From Oscillospiraceae bacterium (GTDB lineage: Bacteria > Bacillota > Clostridia > Oscillospirales > UBA929), in contig JAISCT010000079.1 of assembly GCA_031265355.1 (NCBI GenBank), forward strand, positions 1 through 57,724: a DNA stretch of 57,724 bases. The letters are read 5' to 3'. Below the pieces are notes generated by a model that saw only the letters and a program-made list of their open reading frames with translations, did no database searches and was not told the origin of the DNA. Numbering within the stretch: the stretch's first letter is position 1; every line of letters starts with the position of its first letter. Position numbers and translations under genes: made by a program. Shown piece after piece: positions 7,601 through 16,519 of this stretch.

Positions 7601-10196
7601 TGGCGTGGCTCTCGTTGTTCGCCTCGGCCACGATCATGATGCCGTACCTGTCGGCCAGGTAATAGAGATATGTATCATTTGGGTAGTGGGCCGTTCGGAT
7701 CGTGTTGATGTTGTTGCGCTTCATAATCGCCAGATCCTGACGGTACGTGGCGGGCGAGACATAGTGCCCGCCGTAGGGCGACGTGTCGTGCCGGTTGACG
7801 CCGCGCATGGTCACTTTCTTGCCGTTGATGCGCACGATGTCGGACTTGTCGTCGGCGTCGCGGAAGGTCACCTGTTTGAAGCCCATCTGCTGGCTGATGC
7901 GCTCGATCGCCACGTTTTCGCTGTTGTAGATCGTCAGCACAAGCGTGTACAGGTACGGGTCGTCCGGGAACCACTTGTGCGGCGCGATGACGGCGGCCTG
8001 CCCCGCCACGGCTTTTTCTGAATTGGCGCCGAGGCCGCCGAGCGCGGCTTTGAACGTGTGGTCCTTCAGGATGTCTACGTCGTCCGCGTCGAACAGCTGC
8101 GCGGTCACGCTGTAACCGGCTAGGTCGGCGGCCGCGTAGTTGCGGACGTCCAGCCGGAAGTCGATCACGGCGTTTTCAAACGCGGCGTCGAAGTTCGTCT
8201 CGACTTTGTAGTCGCGGATATGGACATACGGCGTCGCCGTCAGATAGACATCGCGGAAGATACCGCCGAGGCGGATGAAGTCCTGGTCGTCCATCCACGA
8301 GCTGTCAGCCCAGCGGAACACCTTGACGGCCAGCAGGTTGTCTTTGCCGTCCGGCGTCAAAAACGGCGTGAGATCGAATTCGCCCGGCGTCTTGCTGTCC
8401 TCGTGGTATCCGACTTCCTGGCCGTTCACGTACACGTAGAAAGCGGCCTCCACGCCGTCGAACGTGATAAATACTTTGTTTTTATTGGCGATCCAGTCGT
8501 CGGGCACGTCAAATGTGCGGCGGTAGAAGCCGACCGGGTTGTAGTCGTTCGGGGCGCCCGGTATGCTAACGCCGTTGAAAATGTTGTAACTCGCGCCGCG
8601 GAACGTGATGCTGCCGGGCATACTGACGTTTGTGTAATACGGCGGGTCGTACCCGGTCGTGGGGTCGTACCAGCCCGTATACGGCTTGCCGTCCGCGCCC
8701 ACGCCCTGGACCTGCCAGCTTGACGGCACCGCGATTTGGTTCCAGTCGGTCGCGTCATACGTCGGTTTGTAGAAATCGACGATGTTCTGAGTGCCGCCCA
8801 GCGGATCCCGCGTGGTGTTGGCCGTCGCCAGCGTCTTTGTGAGCGTCCGCACGAGAGAGAACGTCCAGCGGGACGTCTCGGGGCTCAGATCTTCCGCCGT
8901 CGTGAGCGGCAGATGATACTTCGACAGCTGACGGGCATAGTAGCGCGCGCCGGTGAGTGCGCTTCCCAGCGTGTCGTAGGCCTGCGTCCCGACGGCGTGG
9001 GGCTTCTCGCGGTTGACCTCATATACCTGCGACTGGCGGCCCTGGTTCGGCAAGCCGTCGGCCACGCTCGTGTTGCCTGTCCATTCCAGATTGTTGAACC
9101 GGACGGCGTCCGGATTGACGGTCTGCGCGAGATCGTACACGCCGATGTCGCCGTCCACAAGCGCCGGCGTGAGCGAGATGACCGACGCTTTGATGACGGC
9201 CAGCGCCGAAACGAGCTCCCCGCACGCGGCACCGATGGCGTCGGGCGTCGCCGCCTCGTCGCCATAGAGCGCCTCGGCCCTCTGTACGAGCGCCGTGTAC
9301 GCGTTGTATACGTCGTGCGGCAGGCAGCCGTCCGTCGCACCGGGGGTGAGCGAAGCGAGCAGCGTGCTCACGCTGTCGATGCGCGGGCGCAGATCGGCCT
9401 TTGTCCAGACGATCGGGCTGGCGAGGAACGCCGCGACCGCCGTGTCCACCGCGTCCTTCACCGTATCGTATGAGCCGCCGGCCCTGTACGCGGCGGTGAT
9501 CGCGTCGAGACAGGCGGACTGGTCCGCCTGGCGGTATGTGCCCGGCACGACGCCGATCGCGGCGGCTTTTACGTTGTCGACGGCGGTTTTGACATAGGCC
9601 CAGACCGGGCTGAGGCCGGTGTCGGTCACTTCTACGTTGAACTCGCCGCAGTTGACGTATGCCGTCGGGGCTGTCGCCACCAGGAGGACATAACGGCCCG
9701 TCACGGGCGTGTCGAACGTGATCGGCCGCTCACCGTAGGCGTTTGTCCAGCCGGAAGACGCGCCGGCCCGCGTATAGTTGCTGCGGTCGGTACTCACATA
9801 GATGGTGCAGGCGGTGATGTTGCCGTTTTGGTTGCTCGACGGTCTCGTGAGGTAACGGATGCCGGCAACCTCCTGTACAACACCCAGATCCACCTCAAGC
9901 CAGTGGCCGTTCACGACGCCGTTTTTGCCGTAAGACGCGTTGGCATGGGCGCTTTGCGGGTGTCTCGCCGAATTCCACGGCGTGTGCCAGAATGTTCCCG
10001 GGATGCCGTCGATGGCGTTCGCCATCGCGTCCGGTTCGTCGATCAGCTCCTCGGCGCAGGCGTCGACGGTCATCAGGTACTGCGGGTACGTGACCGTGCC
10101 CGCCGCCAGCGCCGTCCATGGCGCGGCCAGCGACGGCGTCAGGACCATCATCAGCGCCAGACAGAACGCCAGCAGTTTCTTCCCCTTGTTTGTCAC
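4662..10196 (-). CDS. Giant secreted GH2 beta-galactosidase with nested LamG domain
   Basis: An 1844-residue secreted enzyme of the LacZ type. Order: signal peptide (1-31), F5/8C/CBM32-like domain (about 38-190), helical linker, GH2 sugar-binding and sandwich domains (from about 370), TIM barrel, GH2 C-terminal domains (about 1450-1730), shared C-terminal module (about 1750-1844). The acid/base is Glu905 in WSLGNESG and the nucleophile Glu975 in LCEYAHAMGNS. A LamG/concanavalin domain (about 1060-1228) is inserted within the barrel, between IWDYVDQSIW and YGGDWGEGNHDNYF, which are contiguous in ordinary LacZ. GTG start at 10196 after GGAGG. It lies 35 bases downstream of the GH97 gene, probably the same operon. 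Expected role: removing beta-galactosyl residues from complex glycans outside the cell. Confidence 0.93.
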   Translation of the reverse strand: MTNKGKKLLAFCLALMMVLTPSLAAPWTALAAGTVTYPQYLMTVDACAEELIDEPDAMANAIDGIPGTFWHTPWNSARHPQSAHANASYGKNGVVNGHWLEVDLGVVQEVAGIRYLTRPSSNQNGNITACTIYVSTDRSNYTRAGASSGWTNAYGERPITFDTPVTGRYVLLVATAPTAYVNCGEFNVEVTDTGLSPVWAYVKTAVDNVKAAAIGVVPGTYRQADQSACLDAITAAYRAGGSYDTVKDAVDTAVAAFLASPIVWTKADLRPRIDSVSTLLASLTPGATDGCLPHDVYNAYTALVQRAEALYGDEAATPDAIGAACGELVSALAVIKASVISLTPALVDGDIGVYDLAQTVNPDAVRFNNLEWTGNTSVADGLPNQGRQSQVYEVNREKPHAVGTQAYDTLGSALTGARYYARQLSKYHLPLTTAEDLSPETSRWTFSLVRTLTKTLATANTTRDPLGGTQNIVDFYKPTYDATDWNQIAVPSSWQVQGVGADGKPYTGWYDPTTGYDPPYYTNVSMPGSITFRGASYNIFNGVSIPGAPNDYNPVGFYRRTFDVPDDWIANKNKVFITFDGVEAAFYVYVNGQEVGYHEDSKTPGEFDLTPFLTPDGKDNLLAVKVFRWADSSWMDDQDFIRLGGIFRDVYLTATPYVHIRDYKVETNFDAAFENAVIDFRLDVRNYAAADLAGYSVTAQLFDADDVDILKDHTFKAALGGLGANSEKAVAGQAAVIAPHKWFPDDPYLYTLVLTIYNSENVAIERISQQMGFKQVTFRDADDKSDIVRINGKKVTMRGVNRHDTSPYGGHYVSPATYRQDLAIMKRNNINTIRTAHYPNDTYLYYLADRYGIMIVAEANNESHANTSSSITTNNFFAMANSRVLNLVEKEKNRTSVIMWSLGNESGSQSGWRDVVQNLRQVDATRPVHYEGIKDQNIGANGDRGFDVLSYMYQSADGHYGDGMSASIGANMLCEYAHAMGNSVGNLKEYFDAFRETPKSIGGCIWDYVDQSIWTKPASYYTLPESGQYQLTGTLSSSFHDLLFTQDPVYDRVLKPGAYVTYANAAGANGGDIFNEKISGRQPFSIELWARPQDVATNKVLVAKGDNQFAIKTGTVNGQDSFEFYVYDADGANTATQWISAAAPIPANFTNGDMHRIVGTFDGSDIKLYYDNGAAPIATKNIGAAGKISTSGYAFAVGRDTQNSGRESVSFIAGARVFARALSDAELTDASRKPSDALPEDDSIIFWADFTKGELSEVKPQMYDYFSNGLYLGYGGDWGEGNHDNYFCANGIITAVRTEEPEIKEVKKVYQSVNFTAGESELREGIVRVRNEYYATDASDFDIKWTLYEDGAAIGSGLVDAPPIPGLGDQTILAGIPTVELSVPYLAALPETLTPGAEYALKLQACLRQDEEWADAGYPLSEEQFALTWLQSDRRLSLDRASVDGVTLEDGETALTVGNETFSVSFSKATGAITSYTAGGQQLLVSGPQPTFWRAMTANDGSVDGKWLGADTGKRLSSFSDPTVSADGKSAAFTVTYQIPAINANTFVDMTYTVFGTGAVSITTALRTSDTSQMFRFGVDFEMPAGYENVEWFTRGPWENLNDRDTGSFSGKYTTTVTDNFFPYIKPQDTGTRQETRYMALTGAGETGLLVAATGDKLFEANALHYGWRDVNAANNKYAEPRHLYQLQPRATTVVSVSYGSRGTGGASCGPETLSQYRLTAGNLSYSYTLVPFTVGADDPAALARYYRAPVLTDSYALTVETADGTAEVSFANHTAEAVEAKIILAVYDAATGRLVSAEVKDAAVAGWDTYKAEFAAEAFDCLKVFAWDTAAVPLCEAVFFGPI

Positions 10197-10231
10197 AAAA
10201 CTTCCTCCTTCATGTTCTTTTCATGCCTCTT

Positions 10232-13200
10232 TTATCTGTATATGGACTTGCTCTCGAACAGCGGGGCGGCGTCTTCGTCCCAGCAGAACGCCTTGTACGC
10301 GACCCCGGCCGGCAGGGCCGACACGTCGGCGGTCAACCGGGCGGTTGTTTCCGTCCAATCGGTTTGGAAGGTGTCGCTGTACACGCGCAGCAGGGTGCCG
10401 TCTGGGTGGTAGGCGGCGATGATGAGCCGCCCTTTGAGACCGTCCGCGCGGCCGTTTGTGACCGTGACCGTCAGCGGACCGTCCGCGCCGGCAAACGCAA
10501 ATTCGGCCGTATTTTCTTTCGCGAACGGGAGAAGCGTCCCGTTGAGGGTGAAATTTTCAAACGTGACGTCGGCATTGGTGTAGGCCGTGGCGCCGTTGGC
10601 GGCGAAGACGCCGATTCGAATCGTATCCCCGGCGGCAAGGCCGGTGTGCGTCACCGGCTCGCGTATTTGCGTCCAGTCGACATTGTTGAAGCTGTAGTAG
10701 CTCGTGAACGTCGCGCCGGCTTTTTTGAGTTTCAAATAGACGGAGGCCTCACCGCTAGGGTCGCCGACGTGGGCCTCGCCGCTGCCGCTGCCGCCGTTTT
10801 GCATGATGCCGAACACATCACCGCCAAATATGCTGTGGCTGCGGCGCACCGTCGTGACCAAGCTTCCGTCATTGAGATACGCGGCCAGCCCGGCGGTTTG
10901 GTAGTCGGCAAAGAGGCCGCCGCTCACGGTGACGACCGCTTCAAAATCGCCGTTTTGCACCGTCAGGAGCATGAAGTTCTTGATGGGGTAATCCCTGTTG
11001 CCGACGGCCCCCGCGTCCGAACGAATCTTCACGGCTGTCTCCGAAACGGGGATGATGTTCGTATTTTCGCGCAGTATCTCCCACCCGCTCACCACAAAGG
11101 ACGGCGGCGTGACGACGACGGCGACCTCCGCTTTGATGTTCGGGTCGTCGGTGATGGACGGGCGCACGGTGATCGTCGCCTTTCCGGGCCTGTGGCCCGT
11201 GACGACGCCGGTCTGGGAAACGGACGCGACGCTCTCGTCGTTTGACGACCATGTGAGCGCTTTGATGAGGGCGTTTTCCGGGGTGACAGACGCCGTCACC
11301 GCCGCGGATTCCTTTGTCTCGATCCGTATCTCCGCCCTGTCCACACCGACGCCCTCGACGATCGACGGGCGGTCCTTCCTGCACACGACCACAGCGCCGC
11401 CGCCCCTTTGCACCGGGACCGTGATGACGTCGCCGCTTGTGACCTCACGCATCTCCAAGTCGACGGATCGCCGTGAATTCGGCATCTCCCGGTAGATGAG
11501 CGCGTAATAGGTGCCCTCGCCCAGGAAATCCAGCGCGATCTCCGCATCGCGCGGTTCCACCGAGATCGTGGACACATACCAATCCTGCCCGGCGCGGCGG
11601 GCCAGCGTCGTGTACGCCGCCACTTCGCCGCTCACGAAGGCGATGTCGTTCCAGCGCGCCGGGAAGTCTTTATACAGCGAGTATATGACCGGATTGTCCA
11701 GGTATGCGGAGGGGGGGCTGCCCAATGTGTGCATGCCGTTTTCAAACATGACGGACAACGCTATCTGAAAGCCCATCGTCGTTTTGGATTCATCGCGGGA
11801 GAACACCTGCTCCGTCACGTCCGCCGTCCCGACAGAGCCGCGGGCATAGGGGCTTATGGAGAACTGATAGGCCTGTATGCCCCCGGACTCCTGGCCGTCG
11901 ATGGCTTCGCGGGCCAGGGCGTTGGGGTATGTACGAACCTCGCCCGTGGGCTTGTTGGCGCCGTGCGCATTCACAACCAGGCCCAGTTCCGCGGTTTTTT
12001 TGTATATTTCGTCATAGATCTTCATGATCCGCTGGGATTCAGACGAGAAGAAGTCCACTTTGATGCCGGCGATGCCGTCGGCCTTCCACTGGGTCAGACG
12101 CTCCTCACGCCACTGTGTTTCGCTCAGATCGTGGGAGTTCACCCAGGCGATGAGTTTGACGCCTTTTTCGGCGGCGTAATCCCGCACCTCGTAGAACCAA
12201 TCGCGATACCCCGCATAGCGCGGGCGCTGGCCGTTGATCGGCGGCACGGACGATCCGGCGGACGGCTGCCAGCCTTCGTCTAAGATGTAATATTTCCATC
12301 CCATCTCCGAGGCCAGATCGATGTATTCCTTGTGGGTTTCCGCGCGCTCCTGACCGCCGTAATAATTGACCCATGACCACGACGAGACACCGGGCTCCAC
12401 CCACGAGAAATCGGCTCCCTCGTCCGGCACCGGACTGAGGTTGTCCACCAGCGTGTTTTCGACGATCTCCTCCAGCGAACCGGTGATGACCGCGCGCCAA
12501 GGAGACTGCCAGGGCGCCGATGCGACGGCCGGACCGCTGTGCACCGGATCAAACGCCAGGCGCAGCAGCCCGCTGCCGGCGACTTTGGCGTAGGAGCCCA
12601 CATATTCGCCGGAGAGCGCCGCCTCGGTGACAAGGCCGTATACGCCGTCTGCCGTCTTGAAGAGCACGGGGAACACAGGCAGGCCGCTCATTGTCTCCGC
12701 CGTGTACTCCGTGTAGTGCGACTGGTATTCAAAGCTGCCGCCGCTGTGCGGCGTGTACCACACCTGCGACTGGGGCGGGATCCGTATATACGTCGGCTCG
12801 TCGGAGATGGAAATCACGTCGGCCCCGCCCGCCGGACCGGCGACGCGATAGCAAAACGCCGCGCCGTCGTCATAGGCGCGGACCACGAGAGTAAAGCGCA
12901 CGTCCCCTTGGCCAAAAACGATCTCCGCCTCGGTGTAGTGGTTGGCATATACGTCCTTTTTGCCCGAAAACGTCTTGTACGACGCGTCGACCTCCACTGA
13001 AGGCGCCGCGCTGACAAACGTGAGACTCTCTGAAAAATCGCCGAGACTCGTGGCAAGGCCGATCGGGGCGAAGTCCAAAACATACCGCCCGTTCTTGGTG
13101 ACGGCGTAGGACAGTCGGCCGCCGTCGCCGAGCATGAACAGCGCGCGCGTCTTGCCGCCGGGCGACTCAATTGCCCATAATTTTCCATTTCCTCGTCCGA

Positions 13201-14887
13201 CGGCGATGTCCACGACGGACGAGCACACCGCGTCGCCGCTCGTGACGGACACCGTGACGGCGGCCACGCCGTCCGACATGGCTGTCACGGTCCCGTCGGG
13301 CGAGACGGCCACCACATCCTTGTCGGAGCTGACGAACGTACAATTTTCCGGCTGCACGTCCAACACCGAGCCGTCCACAAGGTTGGCGCTGACGCCGATC
13401 TTCGTCGTGTCCCCGACGTTTTCAAGCCAAGTTGGGCGCACATGCAGGTCCAGCGTTTTCACGCGTTTCTGCGCGGCGCTGCTCACGATCAGTTTGGCGT
13501 CCGCCCACGCGGAGTGGGCGCTGTTGTTGTTGCCGCCGGCATCGGTCACGAGTGTGAGCGCCCGCGCGTTGGCGGGGATCGCGACGTCCACGACACGCAG
13601 GCCGCTTCCGCCGCCGGCCGGATCGCCGCCCCTGAGCGAGGGGGTCTCGAACACCAGCTGTTCGTCTATGTACACGCGGAAGGCGCTGGAACCGGTGCGG
13701 TTGTTGTTCACACCGGCAAAGGCCTGGAACCGGCGCGCCCCGCGGTCAGTCAAATCGTATGTGACCTCCGAGTTGGCGTGGGGCACGATGCCCTTGGCGT
13801 ACGTCACGGCCTGCCCCGGGCCGGTGTACAGTCTGATGGGGTCGCCGTCGAATCCCTGGTCGAGCTGGAGGCTCCCCCACCCGACTCTGATGGACTGGGC
13901 CTGAATGTCGCTCAGGTAGACCGTCGTATCAAAATCATCGTCTGTGACGACAACGTCTATGGCGGCCTCAACGCCCGACGGGTTCAATGCCGCGGACGCG
14001 CTTACAGCGCCCTTGACCGTGTATGTGCCCAAGACGTCGCCGTTGTAACCCGTCGGGCTCCACGTGACGCCGAAGTCGGCGGTCGACCCGTCGCTCAGGA
14101 CGGCGGACACTTGGCCCGGGAGCGCCAGCTGGGAAAACGCGGTGCCCTGCGCCACACGCAAGGCCGGCGGTTTGACAACGGACGTCACTGTTTTGCTGCT
14201 GTCCGTCAGAGGCACCGGCACACCGTTCAGCGTGAAATCGCTGATGGTGATCGCCTTGGGCTGGTTGTCGCCGCCGCTGCTGGCAAAGAACCCGATCTGC
14301 ACCGTCTCGGCGGCGGTGACGGCGCTGTGCTGGCGCGTATTGTCGTCCGCGGAAGGGTACCAATCGACATTGTTGTAGCTGTAGTAGCCTCTGTAATCGC
14401 CGCCTGTTTTGGTGAGTTTGAGGTAGGCGTCCGCACCGGGGGTCGTGTCGACGCCGTAGGACTCGCCAGGCCCGGCTCCGCCCTGCTGCATCATGCCGAA
14501 ACGGCTGGGGCTCTGTGGGAACAGATAGGAGTGGTACCGTCTCAGCGACGTCACGATCTGGTCGGTATTGCCCGGCAAAAAAACGACCACGCCCACCGCT
14601 TGGTAATTGGCGCTCAACCCGCCGGTCACCTTGGCCGTGATCTCGAAATCGCCGTTTTGTATGGTCTTGGCCACTACATTGGGCACATCTCTATAGTTAT
14701 TCGGCCACTTCTCCGTCACAATCGTGACCGAGCCGTCGCCCACCGTTATGTTCGCGTTCTCACGCAAGATCTGCCAGCCGCCGGCCAGCTTCGCCGCCTG
14801 ACCGTCGGCGGACAGCCCCACAAACGACCCCAAGGCCACCTGTATCATCACAAACAATGACGCCATCAGACAAAGCGTTCTTTTCAA
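10232..14887 (-). CDS. Giant secreted GH97 glycosidase (alpha-galactosidase-like)
   Basis: A 1551-residue secreted multidomain enzyme. Order: signal peptide, beta-sandwich copy 1 (about 37-225), bacterial Ig-like domain, NPCBM domain (about 322-470), Big_2 (477-566), GH97 catalytic region (about 570-1175), second Big_2, beta-sandwich copy 2 (about 1267-1452), shared C-terminal module. The GH97 hallmarks are WVNYYGGQERAETHKEYIDL, GIKVDFF and NAHGANKPTGEVRTYPNA. Asp945 in GIKVDFF matches the nucleophile of retaining GH97 alpha-galactosidases; inverting members use Glu, so alpha-galactosidase is the better guess. The start is TTG 14887, eight bases after GGAGG, giving the signal LKRTLCLMASLFVMIQVALG. 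It lies upstream of the GH2 gene in one operon. Confidence 0.9.
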   Translation of the reverse strand: MKRTLCLMASLFVMIQVALGSFVGLSADGQAAKLAGGWQILRENANITVGDGSVTIVTEKWPNNYRDVPNVVAKTIQNGDFEITAKVTGGLSANYQAVGVVVFLPGNTDQIVTSLRRYHSYLFPQSPSRFGMMQQGGAGPGESYGVDTTPGADAYLKLTKTGGDYRGYYSYNNVDWYPSADDNTRQHSAVTAAETVQIGFFASSGGDNQPKAITISDFTLNGVPVPLTDSSKTVTSVVKPPALRVAQGTAFSQLALPGQVSAVLSDGSTADFGVTWSPTGYNGDVLGTYTVKGAVSASAALNPSGVEAAIDVVVTDDDFDTTVYLSDIQAQSIRVGWGSLQLDQGFDGDPIRLYTGPGQAVTYAKGIVPHANSEVTYDLTDRGARRFQAFAGVNNNRTGSSAFRVYIDEQLVFETPSLRGGDPAGGGSGLRVVDVAIPANARALTLVTDAGGNNNSAHSAWADAKLIVSSAAQKRVKTLDLHVRPTWLENVGDTTKIGVSANLVDGSVLDVQPENCTFVSSDKDVVAVSPDGTVTAMSDGVAAVTVSVTSGDAVCSSVVDIAVGRGNGKLWAIESPGGKTRALFMLGDGGRLSYAVTKNGRYVLDFAPIGLATSLGDFSESLTFVSAAPSVEVDASYKTFSGKKDVYANHYTEAEIVFGQGDVRFTLVVRAYDDGAAFCYRVAGPAGGADVISISDEPTYIRIPPQSQVWYTPHSGGSFEYQSHYTEYTAETMSGLPVFPVLFKTADGVYGLVTEAALSGEYVGSYAKVAGSGLLRLAFDPVHSGPAVASAPWQSPWRAVITGSLEEIVENTLVDNLSPVPDEGADFSWVEPGVSSWSWVNYYGGQERAETHKEYIDLASEMGWKYYILDEGWQPSAGSSVPPINGQRPRYAGYRDWFYEVRDYAAEKGVKLIAWVNSHDLSETQWREERLTQWKADGIAGIKVDFFSSESQRIMKIYDEIYKKTAELGLVVNAHGANKPTGEVRTYPNALAREAIDGQESGGIQAYQFSISPYARGSVGTADVTEQVFSRDESKTTMGFQIALSVMFENGMHTLGSPPSAYLDNPVIYSLYKDFPARWNDIAFVSGEVAAYTTLARRAGQDWYVSTISVEPRDAEIALDFLGEGTYYALIYREMPNSRRSVDLEMREVTSGDVITVPVQRGGGAVVVCRKDRPSIVEGVGVDRAEIRIETKESAAVTASVTPENALIKALTWSSNDESVASVSQTGVVTGHRPGKATITVRPSITDDPNIKAEVAVVVTPPSFVVSGWEILRENTNIIPVSETAVKIRSDAGAVGNRDYPIKNFMLLTVQNGDFEAVVTVSGGLFADYQTAGLAAYLNDGSLVTTVRRSHSIFGGDVFGIMQNGGSGSGEAHVGDPSGEASVYLKLKKAGATFTSYYSFNNVDWTQIREPVTHTGLAAGDTIRIGVFAANGATAYTNADVTFENFTLNGTLLPFAKENTAEFAFAGADGPLTVTVTNGRADGLKGRLIIAAYHPDGTLLRVYSDTFQTDWTETTARLTADVSALPAGVAYKAFCWDEDAAPLFESKSIYR

Positions 14888-15023
14888 ACCGTATTCCTCC
14901 CTCTTGCGCTTGTTTATCAGCAATAACCGCGAAATAGCCGACCCCAGTCCCCCCCTGCCAAACAGGCGCCGTACGCCGCAAAACCACAAGCGGCGCGCTG
15001 TGCAACACGCCGCCGCCTCATGG

Positions 15024-15065
15024 ACGGCACCGAAAAGGGTCCCCTTTTCGGTGCCGTATTTTTTT
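15024..15065 (+). terminator. Strong hairpin with T-run on the plus strand
   Basis: Perfect 16-bp stem (15024-15039 with 15042-15057), then ATTTTTTT on the plus strand. Both neighbouring genes run on the minus strand, where the A-tract comes before the stem, so it faces the wrong way for ending degV. It may stop antisense transcripts or act as an RNA structure between degV and the GH97 gene. Confidence 0.55.
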
Positions 15066-15086
15066 CGAATCGGATGTTCTCCCCTC

Positions 15087-15920
15087 TCAGAACGCCATGA
15101 TGATGCCCTGATCGTCGGCATACAGCGAACTCAGCCCGCCTGTGGGGACAATATGTATTTTGGCGAAGTGAAATCTCTCCTTGATTGCATCGGCCAGCCT
15201 TTGGGCCAGCGTGGGGTTGTTGCAATGGGAGATCACGACATTTTCGCCGGCGCCCCCCTTTCCGCTCTCCTCAATAAAAGTGAGCAATTTGTCCAGCATC
15301 TTGGCCGTACCGCGCGGTTTGGCGTACAGTGCGATGTTCCCTTTACCGTCCGAACCCATGAGCAGCTTCAGGTTCAAAAAATTGGCAATGCTCCCCGTGA
15401 GCTTGTTCAGCCGCCCGTTCTTCTGAAGGTTATCATACCGCTCTAAGACGAAATAGGTTTTCATGTTGTCAATAAAGCGATTGGCAGCCCGTATAATCTC
15501 CTCTTTTGTCAGAAGCTGTGACAAAAGATCATGAAGCTTCAGCGCGACCAAAGTCTGCCCGGCAGAGGCACTTTTGGAATCAAAGATATGGGTATCAACA
15601 CCCCCCTTTTCTTCCGCCATAGTCTTTCCGATCAACGCACTCGAATACGAGCCCGACAATTGGCTTGACAGTGTAATCACAAAGGATGAGACCTTCTCTT
15701 GCATGGCGCGGGCATACAGATAGGGCGACGGCGAAGCAGAGCCTACCTTTTCTGTACAAGCTTTCATATTGGCCATAAATGACTGATAGTCCAGCGTTTC
15801 ATCATCGGAATATTCTTCTTGACCAAGCCGCATGGTCAGCGGCACGGATAAAATGTTCATCGCGTCTTTCATATCTGGTGTCATATCACAGCAACTGTCA
15901 ACAATAATACCGAATTTCAT
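15087..15920 (-). CDS. DegV family fatty-acid-binding protein
   Basis: A 277-residue cytoplasmic DegV/FakB-type protein. Family features: the N-terminal IIVDSCCDMTPDM, the SPSPYLYARAM segment, SSQLSGSYSSA, the DSKSAS turn and a C-terminal ISHCNNPTLAQRL domain. These proteins bind a single fatty acid; FakB members present it to the kinase FakA. No fakA is in the window, so a phospholipid role is inferred from family. ATG 15920 follows GAGGTGG. A consensus promoter at 16097-16125 leaves a leader of about 170 bases. Confidence 0.9.
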   Translation of the reverse strand: MKFGIIVDSCCDMTPDMKDAMNILSVPLTMRLGQEEYSDDETLDYQSFMANMKACTEKVGSASPSPYLYARAMQEKVSSFVITLSSQLSGSYSSALIGKTMAEEKGGVDTHIFDSKSASAGQTLVALKLHDLLSQLLTKEEIIRAANRFIDNMKTYFVLERYDNLQKNGRLNKLTGSIANFLNLKLLMGSDGKGNIALYAKPRGTAKMLDKLLTFIEESGKGGAGENVVISHCNNPTLAQRLADAIKERFHFAKIHIVPTGGLSSLYADDQGIIMAF

Positions 15921-16096
15921 CCATTTTCCACCTCTTCAAGTGCGCTTTTGTTGTGTCCCAGCGCCTCAACCGCGACTCTCTTCTCTCTATAATTTCCATA
16001 TAATTTCCACAATTTGAACAAAGGCAGGCCCCACTGTCACACAAACGGCCGCCTCTCTGCAAAGGGTGTCTGTTCATGACACAAGCCACCAGCTCA

Positions 16097-16125
16097 ATCG
16101 TAACCATTTACTGTCCGCTTGTCAA
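16097..16125 (-). promoter_or_regulatory. Sigma-A-type promoter toward degV
   Basis: TTGACA (16125-16120), a 17-base spacer, TACGAT (16102-16097) on the minus strand. It points at degV across a leader of about 170 bases. Confidence 0.6.
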
Positions 16126-16129
16126 GTGT

Positions 16130-16400
16130 CATTTTGTAAAAAATTTTTGTACGAAGTGCACAAATGCCACAAAATCGATGCGTTACGGACGACAAAACGC
16201 CCTCCGCATCTGCGGCCGGAGCCAGCAGCGCATATATTTTCCCGGCGGCAGCGGCAAAAACCCCGCGAATACCTCCAGTATTCGCTTTTCCCCCCACCAA
16301 GCAGGCTCGGCGGGGGGGCCTTGCGCATTTTTGCTGCATCTGCCAAAAAAATCAGCTCGATCTTCGGCAGGCACACTTCTGGCATCTGGACCATGAATAA
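16130..16400. other. Hairpin-rich intergenic segment, no gene seen
   Basis: The gap between degV and the next lipoprotein gene. It holds an A/T near-palindrome (GTAAAAAATTTTTGTAC, about 16136), a hairpin GCGAATAC-CTCCA-GTATTCGC and a C-run/G-run pair. Several frames are open on both strands, but none has a ribosome site or a recognisable product. It looks like a structured repeat rather than coding DNA; whether it is dispersed cannot be judged from this window. Confidence 0.4.
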
Positions 16401-16519
16401 AATGAATGAGAACGGTTACAGTAATGAAAAGTCTCTGCTTGCTGCGATTACATCAATCTGTCACGCAGGCGTGTCGTTAGCAATAGGGCTGTAGACTATA
16501 ACAAAATCCGGAGGACATT

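Noticed and set aside
13442..14860. 472-codon plus-strand frame opposite the GH97 gene
   Set aside because: Antisense to a well-supported enzyme; Arg/His/Val-rich shadow composition.
16094..16400. Small genes in the hairpin-rich gap after degV
   Set aside because: Overlapping frames on both strands with no ribosome site; the pattern is explained by a structured repeat.
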